DNA of 64,000 bases from Actinophytocola sp035634895 (GCF_035634895.1 NZ_DASQCC010000182.1:1-64000), one strand, 5' to 3'. Shown: positions 24,301-33,108, numbered from the stretch's first letter. Notes: a model not told the origin generated them from the sequence alone. A program made the numbers and translations.

Positions 24301-25588
24301 CGGGTACGAGGAGCGGGTGAAGGCGATCGGCAGCGCGGCCGAGCAGCTGGAGCGGGAGCTGTCGGCGGCCGAGGAGGAGCGGGCCGCGGTGCGTGCCCGG
24401 CTCCCCGAGGTGCGGCAGCTGGCGACGGACGCACGGGTCAGGGCCGGCAAGACACAGACCCAGATCGACAACCGGCGGACGAAGAGCACCGAGCTGACCG
24501 AGCGCGAGGCCGGTGCCCGCCAACGCTTCGTGGACGCGCTCGCCGCGGACGGCGTGTGGCCGGCGGCAGTGCCCGTGGACCGTCCCGAGGACCTGGCCGA
24601 GGCGTTCACCGTGCTGACCGGCAACCCACGCGACGGCGTGTCGGAGGACACGGTCCTGGGCAACCTCCAGACGTTGCAGTCCACGTTGGCCGGTAGCCAC
24701 GACGTGATCGCACAGCGCTCGGCGGACATCCTGACGGTCACGGTGACCGGCGCGCAGGGCCCGCAGCCGGTGGCGGTCGCGGCCCGGGAGGTGGCGGAAC
24801 GCCTCACGGCGCAACGGGACCTGCTGTCCGAGGAGTACCAGCAGATCTTCGACGCGTTCATGCTGCGGGACCTGGCGGACAAGCTGGCCACACAGATCGA
24901 GGTGGCGGACGACCTGTGCCGCCGCATGAACGAGACCCTCGACGTGGCCAGGTCGAGCCAGGGCGTCCACGTCCAGCTGGACTGGCAGCCCGCGCCGGAC
25001 CTGGACGAGGACATGCGCCAGGCGATGGCGTTGATCCGCACGCCGTTCGCCAAGCGCGGCGAGGGCCAGGACGAGGCACTGCGCACCGCGCTGACCGACC
25101 GCATCACCTCGGAGCGGGACGGGCACTCCGGCGACTACGCGGAGGTCCTCGCGCGGGCGCTGGACTACCGCACGTGGTACCGGTTCACGGTGCGGGTGAA
25201 GGACCTCGGCCCGGACGGCGCGCCCAGGACACGACGCATGCGGCAGCTGTCGTCGGGCGAGACCCGCCTGATCTCGTACGTGACGTTGTTCGCGGCGGCC
25301 TCGGCGTTCTACGACGCGGTGAGCACGGCGGCGGACCAGCCCCCGGTGCGGCTGGTGCTGCTCGACGAGGCGTTCGAACGGCTGGACGAGCCGACTATCG
25401 CGCGGATGCTCGGGCTGCTGGTGGACCTGGACATGGACTGGATCATCACGTGGCCGAGCGGCTGGGGCCTGTCGGAGAAGATCCCGCGCATGCACATCTA
25501 CGACGTCCTGCGCCCGAAGGGCGGCAGCGGCATCGCCTGCACCCACGCCATCTGGACGGGCAAGGCCCTCACGGAGGACCCACGCTGA
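21359..25588 (+). CDS. jetC: Wadjet type II JetC, SMC-like ATPase (TIGR02680)
   Basis: A 1409-residue SMC/SbcC-like ATPase. A poorly conserved 55-residue N-terminus precedes the head: Walker A GTNGSGKS at 87-94, two long Ala/Glu/Arg-rich coiled-coil arms (about 410-640 and 860-1170) around a central hinge-like region, then the signature QLSSGETRL near 1297 and Walker B LVLLDEAFERLD near 1333. The C-terminus is complete. In Wadjet this motor extrudes DNA loops. The gene is followed by a hydrolase gene and not by jetD, the Toprim nuclease subunit (DUF2399/DUF3323) that normally closes a type II operon. Confidence 0.88.
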   Translation: MTLPAPTSGSKSDRVLPNRTSGERDANQPQARDQAEPSFSDATNTSNSGEVAQSTTRWRLHRGGIVNVWQYAVEEFDLSGGRAIFQGTNGSGKSRTLELLLPLCLDGDLRQIGSKGYDTVSMRRLMLDDYTGGPNRIGYAWIELHRTAGGRDEFLTSGIGIKASANSQAIGDSWRFVTDRRVGEDFPLVVDGTPVGATQLRDLLGADCLHDEGPFRARIAELVYGIPAVRYADLLHLQRTLRNPDVGLKVLEGQLEQILSDSLPPLDPAVIEQLARSFEDLESIRDNIRTLGAADAALQRFLASYAGYAYGSLRSAGKRSVDASKELSSAHNEITKLVARLTDEEKAAEEAEAEVAELEEQELALEAKIDSLKSSPAYDSVRDLADRKRVVSAARAAAVSALKQLRTQREHTEQLVDSVVTELARFTDDTTQAAELADSVRSRMREAGLDPRLSPTVPAVPEAAATELVETVRTSLDPEAEAEETTRRTPPDLAPHSLRAALEHAGAQAGEAVAALRERCAVTLTLLERARELDGERSEVDRLQREAREAQLEATESVGRRNEAAQRLEDIAATWHAAATQWSVSGPLATVPDTAELAPPPLADLAADVDAATRAAETAHAWLRGRLPALHAEVDRAARAVDELDDRMTEADAELSALQSGVDPEPALPVPGVGRLPGDGTAFYRLVDFSPSLSPSDRAGCEAALESSGLLNAWVTADGTVTDAAARDLTAIVAGPELSPSLSEVLVPAVPPGSPVSADLVTRLLSRVGLGGEAGLSVSLDGRWRAGVLTGAMTKPAAEFVGAGARETTRHRRIGDLSASLARLADERELAAKALTVAREHAAAWERHVDEYPDDREVLAAHVTLRAAAGAADDATRKAFSLRDRNAGNADRHRARQDALLTDARSAGLDAAAESLQLARASALEARSTAEQLAAALTKRCLGGVDSLTRALDNHARADAELADVQAGADRACLDHAREQAGYEERVKAIGSAAEQLERELSAAEEERAAVRARLPEVRQLATDARVRAGKTQTQIDNRRTKSTELTEREAGARQRFVDALAADGVWPAAVPVDRPEDLAEAFTVLTGNPRDGVSEDTVLGNLQTLQSTLAGSHDVIAQRSADILTVTVTGAQGPQPVAVAAREVAERLTAQRDLLSEEYQQIFDAFMLRDLADKLATQIEVADDLCRRMNETLDVARSSQGVHVQLDWQPAPDLDEDMRQAMALIRTPFAKRGEGQDEALRTALTDRITSERDGHSGDYAEVLARALDYRTWYRFTVRVKDLGPDGAPRTRRMRQLSSGETRLISYVTLFAAASAFYDAVSTAADQPPVRLVLLDEAFERLDEPTIARMLGLLVDLDMDWIITWPSGWGLSEKIPRMHIYDVLRPKGGSGIACTHAIWTGKALTEDPR

Positions 25589-25675
25589 GGAACGTCACCC
25601 TCGGTGAGTAGGACGCGGGTGCCGCGAACCGCCCGCCCCCGTTCCATTTGGGGACCGGTGAGCGATCATCTCAAC

Positions 25676-26383
25676 ATGACGCTGGGGCCCCACGAGATGC
25701 CTTTCGTCCTGGATGTGGCCGACTCCGGGACGGTGACCGAACATGCCGGGTTCGACGTGTACCGGCCGAAGGACGCGGACGGCCCGCTGCCGGCCGCGGT
25801 CATCGTGCCGGGGCCGGTGCCGGAGCTGGTGCCGTCGCGGCCGTTCCGGTGGCCGCTGTTCGCCGGGTACGGGCGGCTGATGGCGAGCCGCGGCGTGCTC
25901 GGGGTGGTGCTGGACCTGCCGTACCACAACGTGTCGGACGCGGCGGGGTTGAGCGAGACCATGCCCGGGATCGTCGAGTCGGTGCGTGCGCTGGACGAGG
26001 TGGACGGGGACCGGGTCGCGCTGTGGGGGGTGTCCGGGGGCGCGTTGCTGCTGGGGACCTGGTTCGCGGAGTCGCCGGCGTGGCTGCGGTGCCTCGCGCT
26101 GACCTACCCGCTGCTCGGGGCACCGACCGAGCGGCTGCGCCCGGGGCGCCCGCTGGTGGTGACGCGGGTCGGGCAGGAACGGCCGGACATGCAGGTGGAG
26201 GTGGACCGGTTCCTCAGCCACGCGATCGCCAGCGGCGTCGCGGTGCAGGTCATCGACGTGCCGAACGGCCACCACGGCTTCGACGTCGCCGACCACACCG
26301 ACGAGTCCCGCAAGGCGGTCCACCAGGCAGAAGAACTGGTGGTGGGCTACCTGACCCGCGAGTCCCGCGTTCGCACACCCTGA
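25676..26383 (+). CDS. Alpha/beta hydrolase (dienelactone hydrolase-like)
   Basis: About 235 residues. The nucleophile elbow is WGVSGGALLLG, and the catalytic His is probably in NGHHGFDVAD near the C-terminus. The fold resembles dienelactone hydrolase/prolyl oligopeptidase-type esterases acting on small esters. The start is unclear: ATG 25676 or GTG 25658; I favour the ATG because the conserved region begins just after it. No signal peptide. The end of the gene contains the first unit of a 22-bp tandem repeat. It occupies the place where jetD would be expected but bears no resemblance to it. Confidence 0.8.
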   Translation: MTLGPHEMPFVLDVADSGTVTEHAGFDVYRPKDADGPLPAAVIVPGPVPELVPSRPFRWPLFAGYGRLMASRGVLGVVLDLPYHNVSDAAGLSETMPGIVESVRALDEVDGDRVALWGVSGGALLLGTWFAESPAWLRCLALTYPLLGAPTERLRPGRPLVVTRVGQERPDMQVEVDRFLSHAIASGVAVQVIDVPNGHHGFDVADHTDESRKAVHQAEELVVGYLTRESRVRTP

Positions 26384-26447
26384 GTCCCGCGTTCGAACAC
26401 CTCGAATCCCGCGTTCGAACACCCCGAGTCGCGGTTTCGTGCACACC
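26360..26447. repeat. Four tandem 22-bp repeats
   Basis: Exact 22-base period: units at 26360, 26382, 26404 and 26426. The core is GAGTCCCGCGTTCGAACACC with a central TTCGAA palindrome in units 2 and 3; unit 4 is the most diverged. The array runs from the hydrolase C-terminus through its stop (26381-26383) into the intergenic region. There are no spacers, so it is not CRISPR. Confidence 0.88.
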
Positions 26448-26573
26448 GAATCCACATGGGACCGCCGAGGACCCGCGAGGTGTTCGAGGCCCACCCCGAC
26501 GCCTGGCTCGGCGCCGGCTCACCCGACCGTGCCGGCCGAGCCGTGCCCCGGAGGTCACGGTTCACCGTCCGGG

Positions 26574-27086
26574 TCAGGCGGTCGCCGGCACCCTGCGACC
26601 CGAGCGGTACAGGTCGCGCATGAGCCCGACCTCCGCGCCGTAGTGGATCAGCTCACGGTTCATGTGGAGCATCAGCGTCGTGAACGAGTCCTCGTCCGCC
26701 GGCTGGTGGGTGCGGACGCCTCGGCGCCAGGCCTCGTAGTGGGTCGCGAGGGCACGCAACGCCTCCGACGCGCTCGTCGGCCAGCGAACCGTCTCGACCG
26801 TCAGGGAACCGTCCCCGAAGAGGGCGCTGGCGCGGATGCCGAGGGTCTGTATGCCCATGTGCGCCAGGCGCCACGCGATCGTGGTCACGGGCGCCGGGAC
26901 GGGCGTCGGCCACTCCCAGTCCATCGACCACGTGCCGTCGTCACGCTTGCGCACGGACCAGCACCCGGGGACCGGCTCCCAGAAGTACTCCTCGTCCGTG
27001 AGCCCGCGCAGGCGCGGCCACACGTTGTGGTCCCAGTAGAACTCCAGCTGCGCCAACAGCTCGTCACGTAGGCTCACGCCGCTCAC
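26574..27086 (-). CDS. DinB superfamily protein
   Basis: A 170-residue four-helix-bundle protein of the DinB/YfiT type: LLAQLEFYWDHNVWPRLRGLTDEEYFWEPVPGCWSVR is the usual N-terminal block and TTIAWRLAHMGIQTLG holds the helix with the metal-ligand His; a third His appears in LMLHMNRELIHYGAEVG. Actinobacterial members often act as thiol-dependent (mycothiol) transferases, so a mycothiol S-transferase activity is possible. Monocistronic; a hairpin-like GAGGTCGTGAG/ CTCACAGG region lies just upstream. Confidence 0.85.
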   Translation of the reverse strand: MSGVSLRDELLAQLEFYWDHNVWPRLRGLTDEEYFWEPVPGCWSVRKRDDGTWSMDWEWPTPVPAPVTTIAWRLAHMGIQTLGIRASALFGDGSLTVETVRWPTSASEALRALATHYEAWRRGVRTHQPADEDSFTTLMLHMNRELIHYGAEVGLMRDLYRSGRRVPATA

Positions 27087-27156
27087 GACCTCACCTCACA
27101 GGCTCCGTGAGGTCGTCCGCCGGCGTGGCACACACACTTCGCTCCGCAAGCTCCGC

Positions 27157-28389
27157 TCACGGCGCAGACGGTAGCGCTACCGTGACCTCCGCTCCACCAT
27201 CGGCCGCGTTGGCGAGGGTGAGTTCCGCCGAAAGGACGCGTGCCTGAGCCACGGCGATGGTCAAACCGAGCCCGTGACCATCGGACCGGTTGGGGTCCGC
27301 GGTGCGGAACCGGCTCGGGCCCTCCCGCAGCAGATCCGCGGGGAAGCCAGGGCCGTTGTCGCGGACGACGATCGTCCGGCCCACCACGTGCACGGTCACC
27401 GGCGGCGAGCCATGGCGCTCGGCGTTCTCCAGGAGGTTCACCAGCACCCGCTCCAGCCGGCGGGGATCGGTGCGGACCGTCTCCGCCTCCTCGACCACCG
27501 CGACCGGCACCCGCCGGGACACGAAGTCACCCAGTGGCACCGCCACCAGCTCCGCCTGCTCGGTCGCGGTGTCCAGACGGGCCACCTCCAGGATGTCCTC
27601 CACCAGCGAGCGCAGCACCCCCACCCGGTCCCGCACCAGCTCCGCGGGCCTCGACGGCGGCAGCAGCTCCGCCGCCGTGACCAACCCGGTCACCGGGGTG
27701 CGCAGCTCGTGCGCGATGTCGGCCGTCACCCGCTGCTCGGCCGCCAGGCGGCCACGCAGAGCGGCGGCCACCGCGTCGACCGCCTGAGCCAGCTCGGCCG
27801 TCTCGTCGCGTGGGCGGGTGCCGATCTCCTCCCCCACCGACAGGGTCGCGTCGCCCTCGGCCACGCGCCGGGCGGCCACCGCGGCCCGGCGCAGCCGCCT
27901 GGACAGCCTGGCGCCCAGCACCACACCCAGTACCGACGCCAGCACCAGCACCCCGGCCGAGCCGAGGATCAGCGCGTTGTCCAGCTGGCGCAAGGCGTCG
28001 TCGCGATCGGTGTACGGGCTGCGCAGCGACAGCAGGTGCCCGTCGGTCTCCGCGGCCGCCCAGATCCAGGCGCCGTTCGCGGTGCGCTGCAGGTACGTGG
28101 CGCGGCGGCCGCCGCGTGCCGCGGCCAGCAGCTCGCGCGGCACGTCCGGCGCGTCCAGCCTGCTGCCCAGCGCGGCACGTCCGGTCAGGCCGTAGTCCCG
28201 CACGACCAGCTGGATCCGCTCGTCCTGCACGCGCCGCGCGTCCGCCAGCTGCACCCGGCTGAACTCGGTACGCACCAGCAGTGACAGCGCGACCGCCAGC
28301 ACGGCCGCCACCAGCGCGATCACCGCGGACAGCCGCCAGCGCAGGCTCTGCGGAAACAGCTTCGGTGTCCAGTGGTTCGCTGCGCTCAT
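27157..28389 (-). CDS. Two-component sensor histidine kinase (CseC-like)
   Basis: A 410-residue membrane kinase: first membrane segment (about 20-42), an extracytoplasmic sensor of about 95 residues, second membrane segment (about 140-160), HAMP, the H-box ADIAHELRTPVTG (His autophosphorylated), N-box LVNLLENAERHG, and G-boxes RDNGPGFP and GHGLGLTIA. It follows the OmpR-type regulator gene by 19 bases and the lipoprotein gene beyond it, the same order as cseA-cseB-cseC of streptomycetes, where the system answers cell-envelope stress. The sigE gene of that system is not adjacent here. Confidence 0.9.
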   Translation of the reverse strand: MSAANHWTPKLFPQSLRWRLSAVIALVAAVLAVALSLLVRTEFSRVQLADARRVQDERIQLVVRDYGLTGRAALGSRLDAPDVPRELLAAARGGRRATYLQRTANGAWIWAAAETDGHLLSLRSPYTDRDDALRQLDNALILGSAGVLVLASVLGVVLGARLSRRLRRAAVAARRVAEGDATLSVGEEIGTRPRDETAELAQAVDAVAAALRGRLAAEQRVTADIAHELRTPVTGLVTAAELLPPSRPAELVRDRVGVLRSLVEDILEVARLDTATEQAELVAVPLGDFVSRRVPVAVVEEAETVRTDPRRLERVLVNLLENAERHGSPPVTVHVVGRTIVVRDNGPGFPADLLREGPSRFRTADPNRSDGHGLGLTIAVAQARVLSAELTLANAADGGAEVTVALPSAP

Positions 28390-28408
28390 CCGCGGGCCTT
28401 CACTCCGT

Positions 28409-29076
<668 letters not shown>

Positions 29077-29077
<1 letters not shown>

Positions 29078-29661
29078 TACTTTCCCTCGATGAACTTCGT
29101 GCCGTCCCAGTGGTACAGCACCTCGGTCTGGTCGGTCGGGCAGCACGGGTCGTCCCGCGGACCCCACCGGTAGCGGATCAGGACCAGGAGGTTCGCTTCC
29201 TTCTTGTACGACACGAGCTCGACGGGACCGTCCTCGGCGGCGAGCAGCCGGGTCGGCGGCCTGGTCGCCAGGTCGTACACGTAGGCGGCGTACCCGTAGG
29301 AGGCGAACCCGCCCATGGCGACCATCGGGCCGCTCTTGGCCCCGCGCTGCGCTTCCGGACAGGAGTACAGCGTCGCCACCAGCTCGGCGTTCCCGTCGCC
29401 GGTGAGGTCGACGTACCGGTCGCCGACCGGGTAGTAGCCGTCCTCGCACGGCGCGAGCGCGTCCTTGTACCTGGTGGCGAGCAGCGGGTCCGCACGGAGG
29501 ATGGCGACCGCGTCGGCGGAGGCGGGGGTGCCGCTCGGCGTGGTGGAGGTCGTCGGCGGGTTGACCTGGCTCGCCCGGCCCTCCACCTCGACGCCGCCCG
29601 GCACACCGCAGCCCCCGAGCAGCAGCACGCCGCACAGCACCGGCACGAGCACTCTGCGCAT
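29077..29661 (-). CDS. Exported lipoprotein of the two-component operon
   Basis: A 194-residue lipoprotein with lipobox LLLGGC near residue 17 and a Thr/Ser/Pro-rich stretch after it, then a globular domain with four cysteines (APCEDG, YSCPEAQ and the pair DDPCC). The ATG at 29661 follows GGAGGG. It is the first gene of the lipoprotein-regulator-kinase unit, the position held by cseA in streptomycetes, where the lipoprotein damps signalling. Sequence similarity to CseA itself is not something I can judge, so this role is inferred from gene order. Confidence 0.78.
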
Positions 29662-29854
29662 CCAACCCTCCTGCCAAGCCGACGAACGTCCGCCCAGAGG
29701 AGACCATGCCAGCGCCGGAACTGCCACAGCACCCTGTTACGTGGCCGGGGCACACCTGCTGGGCGGCTGTTACACGACCGTCGCCGGGCAGGCGGGTAGC
29801 GCGCCTAACGTCGAGAACGAGCGGGGAACACCAACGGTTCTGGGGAGTTTCGAC

Positions 29855-31045
29855 ATGCTGGCGTGGCTGGGGAGGACGTTCCTCGCGCTCCTGTCCGCCG
29901 CCGTCGTCGCGACGATGGGCTTCGCCTGGTACACGTTCCGCAACGCCGACGACAACGTGGCGCGCGACGACGTGATCACGGCCGCGCCCGATGTGCCGAC
30001 CACGCGCGACCTGCCGCGGGTCGCGCAGACGATCCTGCTGGTGGGCCTCGACTCCCGCACGGACAAACAGGGCAACCCACTGCCGCAGGACGTGCTCGAC
30101 GCGCTCAACGCCGGCGAGGCGACCGGGGTGCAGAACACCGACACGATGATGGTCGTGCACATCCCGGCGGACCCGGAGAAGAAGGCGTTCGCGCTGTCGC
30201 TGCCCCGTGACTCCTATGTGGACATCGCGGGCGGTTTCGGCAGGCACAAGCTGAACTCCGCGTTCGCCAGGGGAAAGAACGCCGAGGCGAACCGTCTGCG
30301 CAACGAGGGCGCCGACGACGCGACGGTCGAGAGCGAGTCGACGACGGCCGGCCGCAAGAACCTGATCGCGACGATCCAGGACCTGACCGGCCTGACGATC
30401 GACCACTACGCGGAGATCAACCTGCTCGGCTTCTCCGACCTCACCAGCGCGGTCGGTGGCGTGCCGGTGTGCCTGACCGCGCCGGTGCACGACAAGTACT
30501 CCGGCGCGAACTTCCCGGCGGGCGAGCAGGTGCTGCAGGGGATCGACGCGCTGCGGTTCGTGCGGCAGCGGCACGGCCTGCAGAACGGCGACCTGGACCG
30601 GGTGCGGCGACAGCAGGCGTTCATGGCCGGGCTGGCGCACCAGATGTTCAGCTCGGGCACCCTGACCTCGCCGAGCCGGATCAGCTCTCTCGTGGACGCG
30701 CTGACGAGGTCGGTGGTGCTGGACAAGAACTGGGACCTGATGAGCTTCGCGACCCAGGTGGCGTCGCTGAGCGGCGACGACATCCAGTTCTCGACCATCC
30801 CGACCGGCACCATCGCCCTGCCCACCCCGTCCGACGGCAGCGCGGTCGAGGTGGACCCCGAGCAGGTGCGTGCCTACGTGCAGAGCCTGCTCAGCGGTCC
30901 ACCCCCGAGCACCGCGACGCCCGACGCGCCGTCCGTCCCGGAAAAGTCCACACTGGACCGTTCGTCGGTCGAGGTGCAGAAGTTGGCCAACGAACAGCCG
31001 GACCAGCAAACCATCACGGCCGCCGGAATCCCTTGCGTGAATTAG
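29855..31045 (+). CDS. LytR-CpsA-Psr (LCP) family cell-wall ligase
   Basis: A 396-residue membrane-anchored enzyme: N-terminal membrane segment (about 5-25), then the LCP domain with TDTMMVVHI, SLPRDSYVDI, INLLGFSDLTSAVGGVPVCL and LRFVRQRHGLQNGDLDRVRRQQ, which supply the Asp and Arg residues that bind the pyrophosphate lipid and Mg. LCP enzymes transfer glycopolymers from polyprenyl carriers to peptidoglycan. The C-terminal tail is Pro/Thr-rich. ATG 29855 follows GGGGAG. It lies divergent to the CseABC-like operon, whose signal is envelope stress. Its TAG stop overlaps the stop of the convergent esterase gene by three bases. Confidence 0.9.
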   Translation: MLAWLGRTFLALLSAAVVATMGFAWYTFRNADDNVARDDVITAAPDVPTTRDLPRVAQTILLVGLDSRTDKQGNPLPQDVLDALNAGEATGVQNTDTMMVVHIPADPEKKAFALSLPRDSYVDIAGGFGRHKLNSAFARGKNAEANRLRNEGADDATVESESTTAGRKNLIATIQDLTGLTIDHYAEINLLGFSDLTSAVGGVPVCLTAPVHDKYSGANFPAGEQVLQGIDALRFVRQRHGLQNGDLDRVRRQQAFMAGLAHQMFSSGTLTSPSRISSLVDALTRSVVLDKNWDLMSFATQVASLSGDDIQFSTIPTGTIALPTPSDGSAVEVDPEQVRAYVQSLLSGPPPSTATPDAPSVPEKSTLDRSSVEVQKLANEQPDQQTITAAGIPCVN

Positions 31046-32175
31046 AGATCTGGCCTGCCGTTCACGTGCAGGACGGCGTCGGCGGCGTCGACGGACGCCT
31101 GGTCGAGCGGAAAGACGCCCTGCTCGGGGGTCTGGTCGGTCCGGGTGCGGGCGGGCGCGACCTCCTTCGTCAGGCCCCAGGTGGGGATCTGCCGCTGTAG
31201 CAGGCCCTCGTAGGTGTCCGCGGCGGGCTCGCCGAGGCCGATGGCGTCGTCGCGGCCCAGGCTGCCGATGACGACGGTGTACCGCTCGCCCAGCAGGGAC
31301 CCCACGATGGCGCCTGCGGAATGCCAGTTCAGCGCCATGGGGCCCAACCACATGCTGCTCGGGTTCCGTTGCAGGTGGCTGTTGTGCGCGAAGACCAGCG
31401 TCGCGCCGCGCGGCCGTTCGGTCTCGCGGAGGTCGAGGAGGTTCTGGGCCATGATCGAGTCCCGGATGGCGCACATGTTGTTCCAGCGCGGGGTGTCCTC
31501 GATGGGGTTGGCCGCTTCCTTGTGGTAGCGCAGCAGTCCGAGGCCGGCGGTGAGGATCGTCCGCGTGCGGAGCCACGCGGCGCGGGAGGTCGCCGCGATC
31601 AGCTCCGGGGCGCGGGCGTACAGCCAGGTGAGCATGTCGTCGGCGATCGACCGCAACCGCTCGGCCTCGGGCGTGGCGCCGACCGACACGGCCGGGTCCA
31701 TGACCGCCTCGGTGCGGCTCCACCGTTCGTCCGCGCCGGCGAGGCCGGCGAGGTCGAGATCGAGGCCGAGGTAGTCGCGGGCGTGTTCGAGGTAGGGCCG
31801 GGGGCTCGGTGCGCTCATCATCTCCGTCGAGGCGTCGAAACCGTGGAACGCCAACCGTTCCGCGGCGGGGCGGCGCCGGTTGTACTCACGCATCCAGACG
31901 ACCAGCTGCCGGTTGGTGTCCAGCTCGCCGAAGGTGTGGGAGAAGCCGTCGCGCATCACCGCGTCGAGGTTGCCGATGCCCTCCTGGACGAAGTCGTCGA
32001 CGGCGAGGGCGGCGGCGCGGTCGGTCTCGAGGGCGATCGACCGGAAGCCGTGCTCGGCCAGCTCGGCGAACAGCTCGTTGCGGATCCGGCCGAAGTCCGG
32101 CGCCAGATGGGTCGGCTCGCCGAACGCGAGCAGCTCGCACGAGGGACTGATGAAGGTTCGGATGTCCTGGCTCAT
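31042..32175 (-). CDS. Erythromycin esterase family protein
   Basis: A 377-residue member of the EreA/EreB-like family. AFGEPTHLAPDF supplies the Glu and His used to activate water, SIALETD a further Glu, and VFAHNSHLQR the conserved downstream His pair. Family members open macrolide lactone rings or act as esterases of unknown substrate; the active-site set looks intact. No signal peptide. It is divergent from the double-MerR regulator, with a 10-bp inverted repeat between them, so that regulator probably controls it. Confidence 0.85.
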   Translation of the reverse strand: MSQDIRTFISPSCELLAFGEPTHLAPDFGRIRNELFAELAEHGFRSIALETDRAAALAVDDFVQEGIGNLDAVMRDGFSHTFGELDTNRQLVVWMREYNRRRPAAERLAFHGFDASTEMMSAPSPRPYLEHARDYLGLDLDLAGLAGADERWSRTEAVMDPAVSVGATPEAERLRSIADDMLTWLYARAPELIAATSRAAWLRTRTILTAGLGLLRYHKEAANPIEDTPRWNNMCAIRDSIMAQNLLDLRETERPRGATLVFAHNSHLQRNPSSMWLGPMALNWHSAGAIVGSLLGERYTVVIGSLGRDDAIGLGEPAADTYEGLLQRQIPTWGLTKEVAPARTRTDQTPEQGVFPLDQASVDAADAVLHVNGRPDL

Positions 32176-32177
32176 GT

Positions 32178-32211
32178 GTCTCAACCGTAACATTGAAAAC
32201 CCGGTTGAGAC
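32178..32211. promoter_or_regulatory. Inverted repeat between esterase and MerR-type gene
   Basis: A perfect 10-bp inverted repeat, GTCTCAACCG (32178-32187) and CGGTTGAGAC (32202-32211), separated by 14 bases. It starts three bases upstream of the esterase ATG and is 47 bases from the regulator GTG. A third half-like copy, GAAGTCTCAAACTCG, lies at about 32244. It is a likely operator for the divergent pair. Confidence 0.65.
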
Positions 32212-32257
32212 TTTGCCCCACTTGACTCGGTTATCCATCCGTTGAAGTCTCAAACTC

Positions 32258-32944
32258 GTGAGAACCCTGCGGCCGGCCGACCTGGCTCGTGAGCATGGCA
32301 TCTCGACCCAGGCCGTGCGCAACTACGAGCAGGACGGGTGCATCCCACCCGCGGCGCGCACCCCGAGCGGCTACCGCGTCTACACCGAGGTGCACGCGGC
32401 GGCGCTCCGTGCCTATCTCGCGCTCGTCCCGGCCTACGGGCACCTGGCCGGCGGCCAGATCATGAACGCCGTCGGCGACCGGCTCGACGACGCCCTGCTG
32501 ATCATCGACCGCGGCCACAACAGGCTGCTCCACGACCGCGAGACCCTCTCGTCCGTGCGGAAGGCGGTGGATCACCTGACCGAGCAGCCGCCCGCGCCGG
32601 TGAACGCCCGCACGATCGGCGAGCTCTCCCACCAGCTCCGGGTCACCCCGGCGACCCTGCGCAACTGGGAGAGCGCCGGCATCGTCAGCCCGACCCGGGA
32701 CCCGGCCACCGGCTACCGCGTCTACCACGCGGCCGACCACCGCGACGCCGAGCTGGCCCACCTGCTCAGGCGTGGCGGCTACCCGCTGGCGTACATCGCG
32801 ACGGTGGTGCGACAGATCCGCACGGCCGGCGGCACCGAGGCACTGTCGCAGGCCCTGGACGACTGGCAGAAGAAGCTGACCGAACAGGGCCTTGCGATGC
32901 TCAGGGCGGCCGCCAAGCTCGGCCAGTACCTCGCCCTGCTCTAG
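32258..32944 (+). CDS. TioE-like regulator with two MerR-type HTH domains
   Basis: A 228-residue regulator with two MerR helix-turn-helix units in one chain: LRPADLAREHGISTQAVRNYEQDGCIPPAART then GYRVYTEVH, and later TIGELSHQLRVTPATLRNWESAGIVSPTRDPATGYRVY. This double arrangement is known from TioE-type proteins. No cysteines for metal sensing are seen. The GTG start at 32258 is the only one that keeps the first helix. The gene ends in the CTAG that is duplicated by insertion of the element at 32945-33104. Likely target: the divergent esterase gene. Confidence 0.87.
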   Translation: MRTLRPADLAREHGISTQAVRNYEQDGCIPPAARTPSGYRVYTEVHAAALRAYLALVPAYGHLAGGQIMNAVGDRLDDALLIIDRGHNRLLHDRETLSSVRKAVDHLTEQPPAPVNARTIGELSHQLRVTPATLRNWESAGIVSPTRDPATGYRVYHAADHRDAELAHLLRRGGYPLAYIATVVRQIRTAGGTEALSQALDDWQKKLTEQGLAMLRAAAKLGQYLALL

Positions 32945-33108
32945 TGTCCCGCGACGGAAATCAGGCAACTAATTCGGCGGCCCAGCTTCCCGCCGGCGGT
33001 GTTGCCGGTCCGCCCAAGTACCACCCAGTACGAGGACGAACCGGCGCCTTGCCAGCAGAAACCTGGATCCACCGACTTGATCACCGCATTCCCGGCGCGG
33101 GACACTAG
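32941..33108. mobile_element. MITE-like element, 160 bp, with CTAG target duplications
   Basis: Bases 32945-33104 are flanked by CTAG (32941-32944 and 33105-33108). The ends are inverted repeats: the outermost nine bases TGTCCCGCG are perfect, and 26 of the first 36 match. There is no transposase and no room for one. A 4-bp CTAG duplication is typical of IS5-group transposition. Both flanking genes end at the duplicated TAG: the MerR-type gene on + at 32942-32944, and the SARP gene on - at 33105-33107. Before insertion the two convergent genes would have shared one CTAG as overlapping stops. Confidence 0.8.

Noticed and set aside
21419..25546. A 1375-codon ORF antisense to jetC
   Set aside because: It is Arg/Gln/His-rich with no family motif, the usual shadow of a long GC-rich gene, while the sense strand has full SMC motifs.
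25604..26383. JetD hidden downstream of jetC
   Set aside because: The gene has a GVSGG nucleophile elbow and hydrolase layout and no Toprim or DUF2399-like sequence.
26360..26447. CRISPR array
   Set aside because: The 22-bp units are directly adjacent with no spacers and no cas genes are near.
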